NCBI GenBank assembly: GCA_018969425.1
Contig: JAGWYJ010000003.1
Location: forward strand, 89,874 to 153,873
Direction: 5' to 3'
From: Alphaproteobacteria bacterium
GTDB lineage: Bacteria; Pseudomonadota; Alphaproteobacteria; Caulobacterales; Hyphomonadaceae
DNA length: 64,000 nt
The notes under the pieces were generated by a model. That model searched no databases and was not told the origin of the DNA. It saw nothing but the letters and a program-made list of their open reading frames with translations. This document shows, in pieces, positions 17,136-25,979 of this stretch (position 1 is the first letter of the stretch; every line of letters begins with the position of its first letter). Position numbers and translations under genes: made by a program.

Positions 17136-18122
17136 TCAAAGCATCGCGGGGATCACGCGATCGGGCGGCTTGTGCCCGTCTATAAAGGTCTTGATGTTGA
17201 TAATGACCTTCTCGCCCATATCAATCCGACCCTCAAGCGTCGCCGAACTCATATGGGGGAGCAGCACGACGTTGGAGAGGGCCCTGAGCCTTGGATTTAC
17301 AGCAGGCTCGTTCTCGAACACATCAAGCGCTGCGCCTCCGAGCTCACCTGCCTCCAGCGCGCGGACCATGGCGGCTTCGTCAATGACCTCGCCCCGGGCC
17401 GTGTTCACGATGTAGGCGTCACGCTTCATCAGCTTCAGACGGCGCGAATTGAGAAGATGATAAGTGGCAGGGGTATGAGGGCAATGGACCGACACGATGT
17501 CCATCCGTGAAAGCATCTGATCGAGACTGTCCCAGTAGGTCGCCTCAAGAGCTTCGGCCGTTTGAGAACGGACCGGCTTCCGGTTGTGATAGTGAATCTG
17601 AAGACCGAACGCTTTGGCCCGTCGCGCGACCGCCTGGCCAATGCGACCCATCCCGATGATGCCGAGGCGTTTGCCATAAATTCTTCGGCCGAGCATCCAT
17701 GTAGGCGTCCAGCCGGTAAACGCGCCGGCCTGCATCGTCTGCACCCCGTCCACGATACGTCTGGGCACGGCCAGAATAAGGGCCATGGCCATGTCGGCTG
17801 TATCCTCAGTCAGAACCCCGGGCGTGTTGGTGACAGTAATGCCCCTGGACACGGCTGACTGAACATCAATGTTGTCGACGCCTGCGCCGAACTGGGCGAT
17901 CAATCTCAGACGGTCTCCGGCTCTCGCAAGAACGCGACCGTCGATCTTATCCGTCACCGTCGGCACGAGCACGTCGCACCGCCCGGCAGCCTCAGCGAGC
18001 TGGTCAGAGGACATAGGCGCATCTGAACTGTTCAACTCGACATCGAACAATTCGCTCATCCGGGTCTCCACAGGCTCTGGAAGACGACGCGTGACGATAA
18101 CCTTCACCTTGGTTCGGGGCAT
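17136..18122 (-). CDS. D-2-hydroxyacid dehydrogenase (glyoxylate/hydroxypyruvate reductase-like)
   Basis: Reduces a 2-ketoacid with NAD(P)H; 328 residues, full length. Nucleotide-binding motif GIIGMGRIGQAVARRAKAFG, catalytic Arg in NTARGEVID, Glu in DVFENEPAV, and His in LLPHMSSATLE. The family includes GyaR/GhrB; the exact substrate cannot be fixed. It ends 23 bases from the convergent ThiF/MoeB gene. Confidence 0.9.
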   Translation of the reverse strand: MPRTKVKVIVTRRLPEPVETRMSELFDVELNSSDAPMSSDQLAEAAGRCDVLVPTVTDKIDGRVLARAGDRLRLIAQFGAGVDNIDVQSAVSRGITVTNTPGVLTEDTADMAMALILAVPRRIVDGVQTMQAGAFTGWTPTWMLGRRIYGKRLGIIGMGRIGQAVARRAKAFGLQIHYHNRKPVRSQTAEALEATYWDSLDQMLSRMDIVSVHCPHTPATYHLLNSRRLKLMKRDAYIVNTARGEVIDEAAMVRALEAGELGGAALDVFENEPAVNPRLRALSNVVLLPHMSSATLEGRIDMGEKVIINIKTFIDGHKPPDRVIPAML

Positions 18123-18459
18123 AACAGCTCCTAGTGGAAAGGCGTGGGGATTTGCTCCCAGGACCCTTGATCAGGGCCAGGCCCTGAAACCGATTTTTCT
18201 TATCGGCGACAATCGAATTCCAATCCCTTAATCGGAACGACGAGAGGTAACCGACCGCTGTGTTCCTGTAGCAAACAGCATGGTCTTGGCCAACCGACGG
18301 AAACGCCGCACAACCCTAGCTGACGGCATAATCGTAGGCCCCATCTGTGAGAAAACCCCGATTTATCCCCGGTTTGAACGACGGTTTAAGCGTCCTTTCA
18401 CAGAGAGGCGCCTTTAATCGACAGCCGCATCCCGGAAAGGGGTTCAAAGGACGGAAGTG
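18123..18459. promoter_or_regulatory. Divergent promoter region between hydroxyacid dehydrogenase and SH3 gene
   Basis: About 340 bases without a coding frame that I can support. It holds a 15-bp palindrome with a single central base (18172-18178 and 18180-18186), and a second small inverted repeat at 18190-18206. These are candidate operator or leader structures for the dehydrogenase gene. No tRNA or small RNA shape was recognised. Confidence 0.4.
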
Positions 18460-19032
18460 ATGAAAAATTCGGCACTTGCGGGATTTGTCGTCTGGACACT
18501 GTTGCTTTTGAGTGTCGAGGTTCGCGCCGTTGCCCAAACGCCCCGGGAACTCGGACCCACAGATTTCAAGGCCTACGCCCCTCAGAGATCGTCGGCTCGG
18601 ATCAGCGAGTTCTCTGGCCTTCCCGTTCCGCGATACTCAAGCCTTCGCTACGACAAGGTCAACGGTCGGTCAGGGCCCAGTCTCGATTACCCGGTGTCCT
18701 GGACATATGAGCGCTTGGGCCTTCCCGTGGTGATCGTCCGGGAAAGCCAGGAGTGGCGAAAAATCAGGGACCCTCAGGGTGATGAAGTCTGGGTGCATCG
18801 TCGAATGCTTGCCGGAGAGCGAACCGCCATCACGACAACTCGAGGCGCTATGTATCGGGACCCCGACATTCATGCCGGCGCTCTCGCCACCTACCAGGCG
18901 GGCGCCGTAGTGACCCTAGGCGAGTGCGGAGACGACTGGTGCCGCGTCGAGGCGGAAGGCCGGAAGGGGTGGGCGCCTAAACAGCAACTATGGGGCGCCG
19001 AGGATCTTCAGATCGCCCCGCCTGCCGGCTAA
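18460..19032 (+). CDS. Exported bacterial SH3-domain protein
   Basis: A 190-residue protein with a signal peptide (VVWTLLLLSVEVRAVAQ). Two SH3-like domains follow: about residues 65-125, NGRSGPSLDYPVSWTYERLG and EWRKIRDPQGDEVWVHRRML; and about 126-180, DWCRVEAEGRKGWAPKQQLW. Such exported SH3 proteins usually bind peptidoglycan peptides. A D-2-hydroxyacid dehydrogenase beside an SH3 protein beside fabA is a recurrent alphaproteobacterial arrangement, from memory. The ATG at 18460 follows AAAGGA; a GTG immediately precedes it. Confidence 0.85.
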   Translation: MKNSALAGFVVWTLLLLSVEVRAVAQTPRELGPTDFKAYAPQRSSARISEFSGLPVPRYSSLRYDKVNGRSGPSLDYPVSWTYERLGLPVVIVRESQEWRKIRDPQGDEVWVHRRMLAGERTAITTTRGAMYRDPDIHAGALATYQAGAVVTLGECGDDWCRVEAEGRKGWAPKQQLWGAEDLQIAPPAG

Positions 19033-19294
19033 CCCCCGTTAAAACCTCCCAGACGGACGACGTCAGGCTCGGTCAGCTCAAGGAACGACGAGCCAGAAGC
19101 CTCGGGCCAAGAGGCCCCTCAAAACAGCCTGAGCCTTCAGCTGTCGGGCGACTATCCGACAGACACGACGGGGGAGCGGGCGATTAACCCTTCAGTTAAA
19201 AGGGTTGCAACCCGCCGATCACTTGAGCCTTGAGGGCGTGACGTGCTAACGCCGTCGAACAGCGCATTGTCCCGCGCACCGAGGCGAGCCCGAC
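19033..19294 (+). promoter_or_regulatory. fabA upstream region with nested inverted repeats
   Basis: A 262-base gap. It contains a 7-bp inverted repeat (19141-19147 with 19156-19162), another (19186-19192 with 19200-19206), and a perfect 12-bp palindrome GGGTTGCAACCC at 19202-19213, about 80 bases before the fabA ATG. The palindrome is a candidate operator for the fab genes. In many alphaproteobacteria the Fur-family gene irr occupies this spot; no such frame is present here. Confidence 0.45.
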
Positions 19295-19810
19295 ATGACG
19301 CACCAGCCGCAATCCTCCTATGATTATGACGACTTGCTCCGAAGCGGACGGGGCGAGCTTTTCGGGCCTGGCAACGCGCAGTTGCCCGCCCCGCCTATGC
19401 TGATGCTGGACCGGATCACGCACATCGATATGGATGGAGGCCTTCACAAGCGCGGCCACATTTCAGCGGAACTCGATGTCCGGCCGGATTTGTGGTTTTT
19501 TGAATGTCATTTCCCGGGTGATCCGGTGATGCCGGGATGTCTTGGTCTTGACGCGATGTGGCAGTTAATCGGTTTTTGGCTGGGATGGACGGGATCGCCG
19601 GGTCGGGGAAGAGCGTTAGGCGTCGGAGAGGTGAAGTTCACCGGCCAGGTGACCCCAAAGGCTCGCCTCGTGAGGTATGAGATCGATATTCGCCGGGCCA
19701 TCCGCGCTAGCCTTGTCATGGGCATTGCCGATGGGGTTGTCCTCCTTGACGGCGAAAAGATCTATGAAGCCAAAGACCTGAAAGTGGGCCTTTTCAAACC
19801 CGCCTCATAA
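19295..19810 (+). CDS. fabA: 3-hydroxydecanoyl-[ACP] dehydratase/isomerase FabA
   Basis: Dehydrates 3-hydroxydecanoyl-ACP and isomerises the product to cis-3-decenoyl-ACP, the branch point to unsaturated fatty acids. It has 171 residues. The active-site His and Asp lie in [20 protein letters not shown], the FabA rather than FabZ signature. It is first of fabA-fabB-fabI, with a 50-base gap to fabB. The upstream region holds a 12-bp palindrome. Confidence 0.96.
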   Translation: MTHQPQSSYDYDDLLRSGRGELFGPGNAQLPAPPMLMLDRITHIDMDGGLHKRGHISAELDVRPDLWFFECHFPGDPVMPGCLGLDAMWQLIGFWLGWTGSPGRGRALGVGEVKFTGQVTPKARLVRYEIDIRRAIRASLVMGIADGVVLLDGEKIYEAKDLKVGLFKPAS

Positions 19811-19860
19811 TACAAGCTTGGGATCAACAGCGCATCGGGCGCGCGAGGGAGTGGCGGACC

Positions 19861-21108
19861 ATGCCGATAAGCCAAGTCAGAGGGGCGGACCTCAGACGTG
19901 TGGTCGTGACTGGAATGGGAATTGTCTCATCGATCGGCGATTCGATCAAAGATGTGACTGAAAGTCTGAAAGCCGGACGATCGGGCATCAGCTTCGCACC
20001 CACCTATGCGGACATGGGCTTCAAGTCTCAGGTTTATGGGAAACCCAAGTCGGACCCCGCGGACCATGTCGAGAAGCGGGCCATGCGGTTTATGGGAGAT
20101 GGCGCAGGCTTTTGTCATATGGCGATGTCGCAGGCGATCGTCGACGCCGGCCTTCAGGACGAAATCATTTCAAACCCGCGAACAGGCCTGATCGTCGGAA
20201 CGGGCGGCCCGTCCACCAGAGCCATTGTCGCCGCAGCAGATGCAGCGCGAGAAAAAGGGCCTCGGAGGATAGGGCCCTTCGCCGTTCCGAAGGCCATGTC
20301 CTCTACAGCCTCCGCGACCCTCTCGACGTTATTCAGAATTCTAGGCGTTAATTACTCCATTTCGTCGGCCTGCACCACATCGCTGCATTGCATGGGCGCG
20401 GCTGCAGAACAGATCCAGTGGGGAAAACAGGACGTCATGTTCGCGGGCGGAGGCGAAGAGCTGGACTGGACACTCTCAGCTCTCTTCGATGGAATGGGGG
20501 CGATGTCGTCTCGCTACAACTCCGAACCCCAGAGGGCGTCTCGCGCCTACGACGCTGATCGTGACGGTTTCGTGATCGCAGGCGGAGCCGGAATCGTCGT
20601 TCTGGAAGAGTTTGAACATGCAAGACGGCGCGGCGCTCCCATCTACGGAGAGATCGTCGGATACGGGGCGACTTCCGACGGGTTCGACATGGTGGCGCCG
20701 TCCGGAGAGGGAGCCGCCCGGGCGATGAAACTCGCCCTTGAGACGGCCGGACGAGCGCCGGACTACCTCAATCCGCACGCGACATCGACACCCGCCGGAG
20801 ACATGAAAGAACTTGAAGCGGTGCGGGAAGTCTTTGGGCAGGAAGCCTCTGAGCAACCCTTCATTTCCGCCACCAAGTCCATGACAGGTCACTGTCTGGG
20901 CGGCGCTGGCGTTCAGGAAGTGATCTATTCTCTTTTGATGATGAAAAACAACTTCGTGGCGCCATCGATCAACATCGAGACGCTCGACCCGTTAGCTTAC
21001 GGAGTGAACATCATCCGCGAAGCGCGTGATGCGGTGATTGATCTCGTGATGTCCAACTCGTTTGGCTTCGGCGGGACCAATGGTTCCATAGCTCTCGCCA
21101 GAGTGTAA
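19861..21108 (+). CDS. fabB: 3-oxoacyl-[ACP] synthase I FabB
   Basis: Elongates cis-3-decenoyl-ACP, working with FabA. It has 415 residues, a full thiolase fold. The catalytic Cys is in [13 protein letters not shown] and the two His are in [11 protein letters not shown] and [15 protein letters not shown]. The first His loop reads [10 protein letters not shown] where E. coli has SHGTSTPVGD; the His itself is kept, so activity is expected. AGGGAG precedes the ATG. It lies between fabA and fabI. Confidence 0.96.
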   Translation: MPISQVRGADLRRVVVTGMGIVSSIGDSIKDVTESLKAGRSGISFAPTYADMGFKSQVYGKPKSDPADHVEKRAMRFMGDGAGFCHMAMSQAIVDAGLQDEIISNPRTGLIVGTGGPSTRAIVAAADAAREKGPRRIGPFAVPKAMSSTASATLSTLFRILGVNYSISSACTTSLHCMGAAAEQIQWGKQDVMFAGGGEELDWTLSALFDGMGAMSSRYNSEPQRASRAYDADRDGFVIAGGAGIVVLEEFEHARRRGAPIYGEIVGYGATSDGFDMVAPSGEGAARAMKLALETAGRAPDYLNPHATSTPAGDMKELEAVREVFGQEASEQPFISATKSMTGHCLGGAGVQEVIYSLLMMKNNFVAPSINIETLDPLAYGVNIIREARDAVIDLVMSNSFGFGGTNGSIALARV

Positions 21109-21185
21109 GACGCCGTCAGAAACCCCAACCTGATCTTCCAGTACCCACTCTGAAGTCAGAGCGGTTTGCAGCAAGGATTGAAGCC

Positions 21186-22004
21186 ATGTCGGAATGGACC
21201 TTCCCGAAGGGCGATCTGATGAAAGGCAAGAAAGGCCTTGTGATGGGGGTCGCAAATGACCGATCCATCGCATGGGGCATCGCCCAGCAACTGGCGGCGC
21301 AGGGTGCGGAGATCGCCTTCACCTACCAGGGTGAGGCGCTGGAGCGGCGCGTCCGGCCCCTCATCGAATCAATCGGGATGTCAAAGATGATACCCGCCGA
21401 CGTGTCGAGCGACGCCGACATGGACCGCGCGTTCGAGCGTCTGGAATCTGAATTCGGATCGATCGATTTCCTTGTTCACGCCATCGCTTTTGCGGGCAAG
21501 GACGAGCTTCAGGGCTCCTTCATCGGGAATACAACCCGGGAAGGCTTCCGACGGGCTATGGACATTTCGGTATTCTCGTTTGTTGACGCGGCGCGCCGGG
21601 CATCCTCCCTGATGACTGACGGGGGGGCGATGGTGACGCTAACCTACCTTGGAGCAGAGCGCGTAGTTCCGTCCTACAACGTCATGGGCGTTGCAAAGGC
21701 CGGCCTCGAAGCGGCAACACGCTATGCGGCGAGAGATCTGGGTCCGAGAGGGATAAGAGTGAATGCAATATCCGCCGGCCCAATGCGGACACTTGCAATG
21801 GCGGGCATACGAGGCGGCAAGCAATTGATGAGCACGGGGCGGGATTGGTCGCTGCTCAAGGAGGATACGTCCATGGAGGGCGTGGCCGGCTGCGCTCTGT
21901 ACCTTCTCTCCCCTCTGGGGCGGTCGATCACAGGGGAGGTGGTCCATGTGGACGCGGGCTTCCACATCGTCGGGGTGCCCGACATCCAGGAGCCGCAGGC
22001 TTAA
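21186..22004 (+). CDS. fabI: Enoyl-[ACP] reductase (NADH) FabI
   Basis: Last reduction of the fatty-acid cycle and the target of triclosan. It has 272 residues of the SDR fold. Cofactor motif GLVMGVANDRSIAWGIA, catalytic Tyr-x6-Lys in SYNVMGVAKAGLEAA, and the SAGPMRTLAMAGI loop, where SAGPIKTLAASGI is commoner. AAGGA precedes the ATG. Its stop overlaps the convergent small membrane protein gene by 4 bases. Confidence 0.96.
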   Translation: MSEWTFPKGDLMKGKKGLVMGVANDRSIAWGIAQQLAAQGAEIAFTYQGEALERRVRPLIESIGMSKMIPADVSSDADMDRAFERLESEFGSIDFLVHAIAFAGKDELQGSFIGNTTREGFRRAMDISVFSFVDAARRASSLMTDGGAMVTLTYLGAERVVPSYNVMGVAKAGLEAATRYAARDLGPRGIRVNAISAGPMRTLAMAGIRGGKQLMSTGRDWSLLKEDTSMEGVAGCALYLLSPLGRSITGEVVHVDAGFHIVGVPDIQEPQA

Positions 22005-22246
22005 TTAATCGCCGCAAAACTCAGGGTTGAATCAAGAAGGTCGCGCTGCATATCGTCAGCGGCGACGGACGCCCCTGCAAGCCATTCGGTTGCTGCTTCA
22101 TATGTTGAAAGCCCGACAAACGTAACAAACGCGACAGTGAGCGCCATCCGGACAATCGCCATAACCCCCTTCCAGGACGATGCGTTCGTCACACTGGCGT
22201 CGGAAGGTCTCGCAGACAGTCTGGCTGTCGCCTTGCTCTCAACCAT
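22001..22246 (-). CDS. Small hypothetical membrane protein
   Basis: An 81-residue frame with one hydrophobic span (MALTVAFVTFVGLSTYEAA). A Ser/Ala-rich N-terminus precedes it. The ATG at 22246 has an excellent ribosome site (AGGGAGG, 6 bases away), the main support. I do not recognise a family. The stop overlaps the fabI stop by 4 bases in convergent orientation. Confidence 0.6.
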   Translation of the reverse strand: MVESKATARLSARPSDASVTNASSWKGVMAIVRMALTVAFVTFVGLSTYEAATEWLAGASVAADDMQRDLLDSTLSFAAIN

Positions 22247-22450
22247 CGAAACCTCCCTAAACGACCTCGTCCGAACAAACTCGGAGCGACTCACCCGTCT
22301 CTGAGGGCGTCACATTGGGAGGAAACCGGCCCCTTTCGGATCACTCCGAGGAACTCTTATCGGACATTTCTAACAGAGATTTCATACTCGGTCCACCCAT
22401 CCTCCTGACCCGTTGGACGGACAGCCAGGACGAAAAGGACGGAACCGGGC

Positions 22451-23152
22451 TCAGAGACGATCAGAGCCTACGACTCCCATGGAGACAAGCCGCGACCAGA
22501 CCGGCGCGACAAGCCTGTCCACGGCGACAAGGTCAGGAGCCTCATTCGCAAACGCAGGTCCCCCTTCGTCGGCGATGACAAGGTCACAGATATACTTCGC
22601 GGGCTGCGTAAAACGCTGATGCGCGGCGCGAACAAACCTCAAATACTGTTGGATCACTCCCTCAGAAGCGCGCCCGCGTTCTGCGCGATCACGACGGATC
22701 CGCCGAATGAGGCGAAGGTCGTCACTTGTATCGACGAATACCGTGAGATCGAAAAATTTCGCGTAGCCCGGGTCGGAAAGTACATGAAGCCCTTCGACAA
22801 TCACGACCGCTCGCGGATCTATTCGGTGAACAGCATCCGCCACGCGGTCGTGAATGGCAAAATCATAAACGGGCTGAAGGACCGGCTTACCCTCACGCAG
22901 ATCTTGCAGATGCGAACGAAAAAGCTCCATATCCTTCGAGACCGGATCATCGAAATTGATCGTTCGCTCAATCTGCTCATTGGACCAGCCGACAACAGGG
23001 GGACTGTGGGCAGCTCTCGGCCGATAATAGTTATCCTCGGTCACAAGAGAGCTCGCGCCCTCTCCAAGGCGATGGTGCAGGGCCCGTGAAAGAGTCGTTT
23101 TGCCCGAACCCGATCCCCCGGTCACAGCAATCATGAACGTCCGAGCGACCAT
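22451..23152 (-). CDS. udk: Uridine kinase family protein
   Basis: Phosphorylates uridine or cytidine (or a related nucleoside or sugar); 233 residues. Walker A is AVTGGSGSGKTTLSRAL. The nucleoside-binding segments NFDDPVSKDMELF, YDFAIHDR and VVIVEGLHVLSDP are present. The start at 23152 (MVARTFMIAV) is preceded by GGGAGG and lies 10 bases after the rbfA stop; longer starts would overlap rbfA. The family also contains phosphoribulokinase-like proteins, so the substrate is inferred. In most relatives truB, not udk, follows rbfA. Confidence 0.85.
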   Translation of the reverse strand: MVARTFMIAVTGGSGSGKTTLSRALHHRLGEGASSLVTEDNYYRPRAAHSPPVVGWSNEQIERTINFDDPVSKDMELFRSHLQDLREGKPVLQPVYDFAIHDRVADAVHRIDPRAVVIVEGLHVLSDPGYAKFFDLTVFVDTSDDLRLIRRIRRDRAERGRASEGVIQQYLRFVRAAHQRFTQPAKYICDLVIADEGGPAFANEAPDLVAVDRLVAPVWSRLVSMGVVGSDRL

Positions 23153-23162
23153 CTCGCCTCCC

Positions 23163-23558
23163 CTAGTCATCTCCATCATCCCTGGATCTCGTCGCGAGGT
23201 CGCGACGGACCCGCGGAGAGGCCAGGAGCTCATCAATCCGCCTCGCCTCATCATAGCTGTCGTCAGCAACAAACCTGAGTATCGTGGCGAAACGAAGATC
23301 AACTTCCTGAGAGAGCCGGCCGCGCAAAAACCCGGCAGCTCGATTCAGAGCCGTAGCTGTAGTGGCCATGTCTCCCCCCCCAAGCGGCGCGCAAAAGACA
23401 GTGGCGTGCTTCAGATCCGGAGAGACCCGGACTTCCGAGACAGTGATCGACTTCCCCGCCAGATCAGGATCTGAAAACTCCTCACGAGCCAAAATATCGG
23501 TTAGGGCATGACGTATAAGTTCGCCCGCTCGCAATTGTCTCTGAGAAGGTGGTTTCAT
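23163..23558 (-). CDS. rbfA: 30S ribosome-binding factor A
   Basis: Late 16S rRNA processing and cold-adaptation factor; 131 residues. The family pattern is clear: QRQLRAGELIRHALTDIL at the N-terminus, VSEVRVSPDLKHATVF, and LRFVADDSYDEARRIDELL. It belongs to the nusA-infB cluster but is separated from infB by a 2.1-kb lipoprotein gene and a 176-base gap, so it probably has its own promoter. The downstream neighbour is udk instead of truB. Confidence 0.93.
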   Translation of the reverse strand: MKPPSQRQLRAGELIRHALTDILAREEFSDPDLAGKSITVSEVRVSPDLKHATVFCAPLGGGDMATTATALNRAAGFLRGRLSQEVDLRFATILRFVADDSYDEARRIDELLASPRVRRDLATRSRDDGDD

Positions 23559-23734
23559 AAGAAAGCCTACAACTGAAGATCATACCGGAGAAGGCCGGCA
23601 AACTGGGATCGTACCTAATGGCGCCGACCCCGCCATAGGTCGCCCAGTCGAATATCCGGACAAAAACTAACTAGGGTTGGATCTGTTGGTCCCGAGCCTC
23701 ACTGAGGAACCAAAGGCGCCAGACAACAACAACC

Positions 23735-25876
23735 TCAGTATTTCATATAGACGCCGGCAATCGGGCCATAGCCTACGCTGGGCTTCGAGTAGTCGCAGAC
23801 CCCGTCAGGGAAAATCCTGTTCATTCGCTGCTTTTGCTCAGCGGTGAATTCAACCCCATAATCGCCGAAGGCGACGGCCCTCAGCTGGCACTTCATCACA
23901 TCATTGGTCAGGGGCGCCCCGGCCTCCAGCCTGGGCTCTGAGTGCAGCGGATAGGCGGCGTTATAACCCGACGGGACATCCCACTCAGCTATTTGATCAA
24001 TCTTGACGCCATCCTCGGTCCAGTAAGCGTCGACCGCCGCCGCAGGTTTATTGCGGACAACCTTCTCCGTGGAGAGAGGAGACGGGTCTGAAACAATTCG
24101 GTCTAACCACTCGGTCATCACGTCGAGTGAAATAGCTGCCAGGTCGACGCCGCGTCCTGCAGCGCGTGCCGAGGGACCAGCGGTCCAGATGATCTGGTGG
24201 TCGGAGCGCCCCAAAGCCTTTTCTATCCGAGCGCGAATAGTGAGATCGCGATGACGATCATGAATGTCGCCGATCAGGTCGGTGTAGGGCCTGGAATGAA
24301 TGATTGGCACATTCGCGATTCCGCCTCCGAACGTATTGAGAAGACCCGAGGCGTACACAGCGCGAAGAGCGGTAAGATCTCCGACAGATCTCTGAGGGAT
24401 GAAATTTCCGTCGATGTCATTTCCACCTATGAACTCATTCAGGTCCAGGAACTCCTCAACGGTCAAAACACCTCTCTGCAGCCCCTTGAGGCCGTACTGA
24501 ATTCCGACATTGTCCTGAGGTTTGCGTGCGAAGCCATTGGCCGGATCACGCCCGTAGATGTTCGCCCTCATATCCGAAATGGTGCACCGCGCTCCCTTCG
24601 GATTGCGGACCGGATCATAAAGAAGGCTGGCGTCTTTAAGGGCGCACCCCGCTGCGTTGGTCGCCTTCATAACCGGAACAAAGGACCGTTCCCAGGCGGC
24701 GCATGTGCCCGGCGTGTACCCCTCAACCGCGGTCCGCTTCTCCTGGGACCACTTCGAGCCGACCGACGACCTCCAGAAATTTTGAAGAAGGCCGCAATCT
24801 GCGGTGTTCATCGTGGAATCGGGAAACGACAGAGAGGGCTGAAGGCCATCGAGGAGGCCGGGATAGATCTGCGTTATGACGAGCTGCTGGATGGCGCCCC
24901 CAGATCCGCCGGTTCCCACAGTCCACTTCGGAACGCCATAGGTCTCAACGAAATGCTCCTTCAGCATCATCAGGGCCTCACCCTGAAGCACCGCATTTCC
25001 ATGCTGCTGATTGACCAATTCGGTCGAGTTCAGGAATGCAAAACCGCGGGATAGATAGAGGTCCGACAGAATGGAAGTGACCTGATTTGCGCCCTGATTG
25101 TACTGAGTTCCAGCACCGCCCCCGAATGTGACCGCCAGACGGCCGTTCCACCCTTCAGACGCCGAAAACCCCTGTGTTCTTGGATCGTCCAGAACAGCCA
25201 GTCGATAGATTGCGCGATTGATCACGCCGCTCTCAACTCGGACGATGTAGGGCGTCTTTCGCCCTTCAATCGTCTGGACCATCGCCACATCCGCCGGGAT
25301 ATCGCTCCGGTCATCCAGAGGCTTGAACATTTGCGGTGAGACAGGCTTGGAGCGATCAACCGATGCCGGCAGGTAGAAATAATCGAACCGCACCGGAGCC
25401 GAACAGTCCTTGTCCGTCGCGGGCCCAAGACCCGATTCTTCTGTGCGGCATTCATACGGAGACAAGTGGGGTCCCGAAAGAATCGGCCCGGTGATCGGAT
25501 GATTGATCAGAGTCGCCTCAGCAGTCCGGCCGTCTCGGGTAATCGCCTTGAGCACGTTGGGACCTAGCCGAAGTCCTGACACGATGCCTCGCAACGCACG
25601 GCCCTCGCCAGTTGGCGCAAGAGCCGTGGCGAGTTTTTCTCCGTTAAGAAGAACTCGCACGTCAGCGGAAGAGCCGCCATTGACCTGGACTTCAACCAGC
25701 GCGTCACCGCCTGATATGTGCTCAGGCCGCGATGAGAGAATAGAAATCACAGGGGGCCCAGAGGGCGGCAAGGCAGCGGACGCACCACCGCCCCCTGTGC
25801 CGACGCACCCCCCAAGACAGGCGACCGCGAGGGCCGCCAGACCCGACCATGTCGATCTGAAACGAACAGCCCTCAT
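23735..25876 (-). CDS. DUF6351-type predicted alpha/beta-hydrolase lipoprotein
   Basis: A 713-residue lipoprotein (lipobox LAVACLGGC, then a G/A-rich linker). A probable nucleophile elbow lies in KWTVGTGGSGGAIQQLVI; upstream is GGGAGTQYNQGANQ, like an oxyanion region. The family resembles tannase/PHB-depolymerase-like hydrolases and is known as DUF6351; the substrate is unknown. The start at 25876 follows CAGGGA. It lies between infB and rbfA on the same strand, where no extra gene is expected. The order and strand suggest insertion without breaking transcription, though a 176-base gap separates it from rbfA. Confidence 0.75.
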   Translation of the reverse strand: MRAVRFRSTWSGLAALAVACLGGCVGTGGGGASAALPPSGPPVISILSSRPEHISGGDALVEVQVNGGSSADVRVLLNGEKLATALAPTGEGRALRGIVSGLRLGPNVLKAITRDGRTAEATLINHPITGPILSGPHLSPYECRTEESGLGPATDKDCSAPVRFDYFYLPASVDRSKPVSPQMFKPLDDRSDIPADVAMVQTIEGRKTPYIVRVESGVINRAIYRLAVLDDPRTQGFSASEGWNGRLAVTFGGGAGTQYNQGANQVTSILSDLYLSRGFAFLNSTELVNQQHGNAVLQGEALMMLKEHFVETYGVPKWTVGTGGSGGAIQQLVITQIYPGLLDGLQPSLSFPDSTMNTADCGLLQNFWRSSVGSKWSQEKRTAVEGYTPGTCAAWERSFVPVMKATNAAGCALKDASLLYDPVRNPKGARCTISDMRANIYGRDPANGFARKPQDNVGIQYGLKGLQRGVLTVEEFLDLNEFIGGNDIDGNFIPQRSVGDLTALRAVYASGLLNTFGGGIANVPIIHSRPYTDLIGDIHDRHRDLTIRARIEKALGRSDHQIIWTAGPSARAAGRGVDLAAISLDVMTEWLDRIVSDPSPLSTEKVVRNKPAAAVDAYWTEDGVKIDQIAEWDVPSGYNAAYPLHSEPRLEAGAPLTNDVMKCQLRAVAFGDYGVEFTAEQKQRMNRIFPDGVCDYSKPSVGYGPIAGVYMKY

Positions 25877-25979
25877 CGTCCCTGCCCCCTCGCCTTTGAG
25901 CCGCCCAACCCCAACGGCGAATGTCAATCCTACTTCCCGTGTCCGACCCTAATCGACATCGTCGACAGGCGGGAAAGAG

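Noticed and set aside
19184..19200. A TTAA-N8-TTAA pair before fabA resembling a CtrA box
   Set aside because: The CtrA consensus needs seven bases between the half sites; this has eight, and no second copy is near.
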